A stretch of 64,000 bases of DNA, taken from NCBI RefSeq assembly GCF_017942085.1, contig NZ_JAGKSP010000004.1, forward strand, positions 310,001 through 374,000. The letters run 5' to 3'. This document shows, piece by piece, positions 61,389-64,000 of the stretch (the stretch's first letter is position 1; each line of letters begins with the position of its first letter). The notes under the pieces were generated by a model that saw only the letters and a program-made list of their open reading frames with translations, was not told where the DNA came from and did no database searches. Both the position numbers and the translations under genes were made by a program. This stretch comes from Paenibacillus lignilyticus. GTDB lineage: Bacteria > Bacillota > Bacilli > Paenibacillales > Paenibacillaceae.

Positions 61389-61998
61389 GACGTACGAGCA
61401 GCGGAAAAGTCCATGTGTATGGATTTGCCAAAATGATGGGACAGCGTTCCATATCGCAGCTTCGGTTCCTTGATTTCATTATCGCGCTGACTCTCGGCAA
61501 TATTATTGCCCATCCGCTGTCGGATGAGCATCTCGGGCTCAAGGGATCGATGATTACGACGATTTCGCTTGTGCTGCTGTACTTAGCAGCGATCTGGCTT
61601 AGCTTGAAGGTGCCGCTGCTTAAACAATTTTTCGATCCGTCGGCGATTACCCTTATCCAGAATGGGAAGCTTGATTACCGGAATCTCTCGAAAGCGAAGC
61701 TCGCCATTGAATTCTTGTACGCAGAGTTACGCAAATCGAATGTGGAAGACATCACGAAAGTTGCTTTTGCTTCATGGGAGCCGGGCGGTACGTTGTCCGT
61801 CTTCGTCCATGCAAGGACCATGTATGGCTGGAGACGGAAATTCAGCCCGTTTTAGTGAAAAACGTGATTAGCAACCGTAGACAGCAAACTGACCGTGCAG
61901 GTACACGTGGTGCGATAGGGCAGCAGGTTAGGCGAATCGTAAGACCAGGCTCGAACGATACCCGACCCGGTTCCGACCTTAGACTGGGGGAAAACTAA
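61389..61998 (+). pseudogene. Broken DUF421 (YetF-like) membrane protein gene
   Basis: The frame at 61415-61855 contains the DUF421 core GQRSISQLRFLDFIIALTLG and YLAAIWLSLKVPLLKQFF, and the cytoplasmic piece SKAKLAIEFLYAELRKSNVE, but lacks the first membrane helix. A stop at 61386-61388 closes the frame upstream, right behind the GNAT gene. Near 61815 the frame shifts: KDHVWLETEIQPVLVKN continues the protein in another frame, whereas the original frame ends quickly in MYGWRRKFSPF. Both ends are therefore damaged. Family DUF421 members are envelope proteins of uncertain function. Confidence 0.65.
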
Positions 61999-62075
61999 AC
62001 CTCAGGCTGTTAAAGCCATCCTCGAATTCCCGTAATATGTTGGCATAACTCAAGATGCCAAAGGGGATTTGTTCG

Positions 62076-64000
62076 ATGTATGCTTTACTTTATGGGCTGG
62101 ATGCCCTCGCTACGGTATTACTGGTAGTCTTCGGCTGGATGGCCGGAGGCAAAGCAGGCCGACTTGTTTACAGCTCGTCGTACAAGAAGCTGAAACATAA
62201 ATCAAGAACCATTATGGTGTTGTTCAGTCTATCTGTGCTGGCGTTCGCAGGTAAAATCTTCATTGCGCAGCAGATCTACACAAAATTTGGCTGGCTATTC
62301 TCGCAAGATCGCATTCTCCTCCAGCTTCCGCCTCTTCTGATGGCAGTGCTGGCAAGCGTTGTCTACGGCATTCCACGAATCGTCCGCATCTTGCGGTTGT
62401 CGGCCGAGAATCAAGATACGCCCCTCGATGCGGCAGCCTATCGTCTGGCAGGCGACTCCTCTCTGATCATTCCGTTCAAAGCAATCAAATACACCGCATT
62501 GGCAAGTTTGTTTTTCTATTTCGTTCCGGTTGTCCCGATTAGATGGTTGGACGCGGCGGCGGTTCTACTCGTACTGCTGGTGTTCATCACGATTATGGTT
62601 TACCGTGTGCTTAATCGCAGCAAGAGCATTCATCAACATGAGAATTGGGTTCCTCTGGGACGTAAGCTGCGTGTGGCCAAAGGAGTTGCCGAAATCCTGA
62701 TCATGATGCTGATCGTCGTCGGTGGCTGGATGTATGAAAGGAATGTAAGCCGTCTCCCGGAAACGATGAGCATGATGACCGGATCAGCCGATTTCGGCGG
62801 AGGTAGTGGAAGTGCGAACGCTCATCAGCATGCTGTAACTACGGGCGGGAAAGCCGATGTCAGCGTGGAGACGTTAACCGGCCCCGAAGAGGGAGAACCG
62901 GATCGCCGATTCACGCTGACGGCAGAGAAGAAGCTGGTTCGAAGCAGCTCGGGCAAAATGGTGGAGGCATGGACGTATAACGGTCAAATTCCCGGACCGG
63001 AGCTGCGGATGCGGCAAGGGGAACTGATCGAAGTTACATTGATCAATAACAACGTTGATGTAGGCGTTACGTTACACTGGCATGGCCTGGATGTTCCCAA
63101 TGCGGAGGATGGCGTCGCAGGCGCGACCCAGAATGCGGTCATGCCGGGGCAGATGCATACGTATCGATTCATCGCGGAACAAACCGGTACCTTCTGGTAC
63201 CATTCTCACCAAGACTCAGCCGAGGCGGTGAAGAAAGGGTTGTTCGGTGCATTAGTGGTGGAGGATCCTGCTGATGCTGCAACTAAGTATGGAATTGATC
63301 GGACGATCTTGACCTATTCGTTAAAGAATAGCGGATTCTCCTTTGGCGAAGGGGCGGATGCGAAGCTCCTCGAACATGTGCAGGCTGATCCGGGCACGCC
63401 GGTGCGGCTGCGCCTGATTAATACCGAGAACTGGGTGCAGCGCGCATTCACCGTTGTAGGCGTTCCTTTTCAAGTAGCGGCGATCGATGGTACGGAACTA
63501 AACGGACCAACGGATTTGAGCAGCAATACGCGGCTTGAAGTAACGACATGCGGCCGGTATGACGTGACCTTCGTAATGCCGGAGACGCCGGTCTTTATTA
63601 ACATCGGCGATGATGCTAAGAAAGGCATTCTCTTTAGCCAGAAGGGCAATGGCGAACCTCTTGATTTGCCAGAGAGCATTACGATATTCGATCCTTCCGT
63701 TTACGGAACACCGGAAGTGCTGCCATTTGGTTTAGACAGTCGCTTCGACAGAGAGTTTCTGATGGTCCTGGATAATCAATTCAGTTTCTATAACGGCAGC
63801 TTCGGCGCCTTGTACACCATCAATGGCAAGCTGTTCCCGAATACGCCGATGTACATGGTTAAACAGGGGGATTTGGTCAAAACAACCATTGTTAACCGCG
63901 GCATGGTCGAGCATCCCATGCATTTGCACGGTCATCATATGCTGGTATTGAGCCGTAACGGCAAGTCGGTAAGCGGCAGTCCGTGGTGGTCCGATACGCT
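62076..64000 (+). CDS. Multicopper oxidase with N-terminal membrane domain, 3'-truncated by window end
   Basis: At least 641 residues with the frame still open at 64000. The N-terminal ~225 residues hold about six predicted membrane helices (for example LYGLDALATVLLVVFGWMAG), then a His-rich linker, then cupredoxin domains. Copper motifs are LHWHGLDVPNAEDGV (about residue 335), TGTFWYHSHQD, and HPMHLHGHHMLV near the end; the last HCHxxxHxxxxM motif would lie beyond the window. AAAGGGGA at 62060-62067 precedes the ATG. It resembles copper-resistance (CopA/CotA-like) oxidases tethered to the membrane. Regulators or partners are not visible. Confidence 0.92.
   Translation, partial: MYALLYGLDALATVLLVVFGWMAGGKAGRLVYSSSYKKLKHKSRTIMVLFSLSVLAFAGKIFIAQQIYTKFGWLFSQDRILLQLPPLLMAVLASVVYGIPRIVRILRLSAENQDTPLDAAAYRLAGDSSLIIPFKAIKYTALASLFFYFVPVVPIRWLDAAAVLLVLLVFITIMVYRVLNRSKSIHQHENWVPLGRKLRVAKGVAEILIMMLIVVGGWMYERNVSRLPETMSMMTGSADFGGGSGSANAHQHAVTTGGKADVSVETLTGPEEGEPDRRFTLTAEKKLVRSSSGKMVEAWTYNGQIPGPELRMRQGELIEVTLINNNVDVGVTLHWHGLDVPNAEDGVAGATQNAVMPGQMHTYRFIAEQTGTFWYHSHQDSAEAVKKGLFGALVVEDPADAATKYGIDRTILTYSLKNSGFSFGEGADAKLLEHVQADPGTPVRLRLINTENWVQRAFTVVGVPFQVAAIDGTELNGPTDLSSNTRLEVTTCGRYDVTFVMPETPVFINIGDDAKKGILFSQKGNGEPLDLPESITIFDPSVYGTPEVLPFGLDSRFDREFLMVLDNQFSFYNGSFGALYTINGKLFPNTPMYMVKQGDLVKTTIVNRGMVEHPMHLHGHHMLVLSRNGKSVSGSPWWSDT

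Overview
The window looks like chromosomal DNA of a spore-forming, sugar-scavenging Firmicute close to Paenibacillus or Cohnella. The evidence is an alpha/beta-type small acid-soluble spore protein, the mutM-ytaF-coaE...nrdR gene order known from Bacillus, a secreted protein anchored by three SLH domains, YesM/YesN-type two-component systems beside Lpl-type sugar importers, frequent TTG/GTG starts behind strong GGAGG sites, and a CcpA-type cre site. The assignment is inferred from gene content; no rRNA or marker phylogeny was possible.

Layout. 1-4.4 kb: housekeeping block (mutM, partial; ytaF; coaE; lytic transglycosylase; SASP on the minus strand; nrdR; GOLPH3-like gene). 4.5-13.6 kb: OmpR-type two-component system with a propeller lipoprotein, a sugar ABC importer, an HlyD-type adaptor and a GH130 enzyme. 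13.8-15.6 kb: tRNA-Ala(GGC), a tandem-repeat and palindrome zone, a DUF559-like/winged-helix gene and a gene remnant. 15.6-18.5 kb: a decayed sensor-kinase/importer locus with several deletion scars. 18.6-29 kb: two further importers around an intact YesM/YesN pair. 29-31.5 kb: small enzymes (VOC proteins, DoxX, aldo/keto reductase). 31.6-37 kb: an importer with a LacI regulator and a PhyH dioxygenase, carrying cre and LacI-type operator signals. 37-42 kb: APH-family kinase, Bcr/CflA exporter, chemotaxis receptor. 42-50.6 kb: a TPP-riboswitch operon joining thiamine salvage (ylmB, tenA, thiZXY) with thiazole/thiamine synthesis (thiF, thiE, thiS, thiG, thiO). 50.9-64 kb: SLH-anchored beta-helix protein, PrsA-like foldase, DHH phosphoesterase, a small Cys protein, O-acetylhomoserine sulfhydrylase, winged-helix and GNAT genes, a broken DUF421 gene and a membrane-anchored multicopper oxidase that runs off the end.

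The common theme is regulated uptake of oligosaccharides. There are four complete carbohydrate importers plus one broken one, and none has its own ATPase, so a shared MsmX-like ATPase elsewhere is implied. The strongest regulatory signals are a near-perfect LacI-type operator occurring twice around the LacI gene, a perfect cre over a sigma-A promoter, and a twin palindrome built into the promoter of the DoxX gene. The most unusual stretch is the deletion-scarred locus at 17.2-18.5 kb. I did not find a clearly new multi-gene system. The best candidates for novelty are the three-copy repeat zone, an orphan terminator that may end a small RNA, and the nuclease-like/winged-helix gene.
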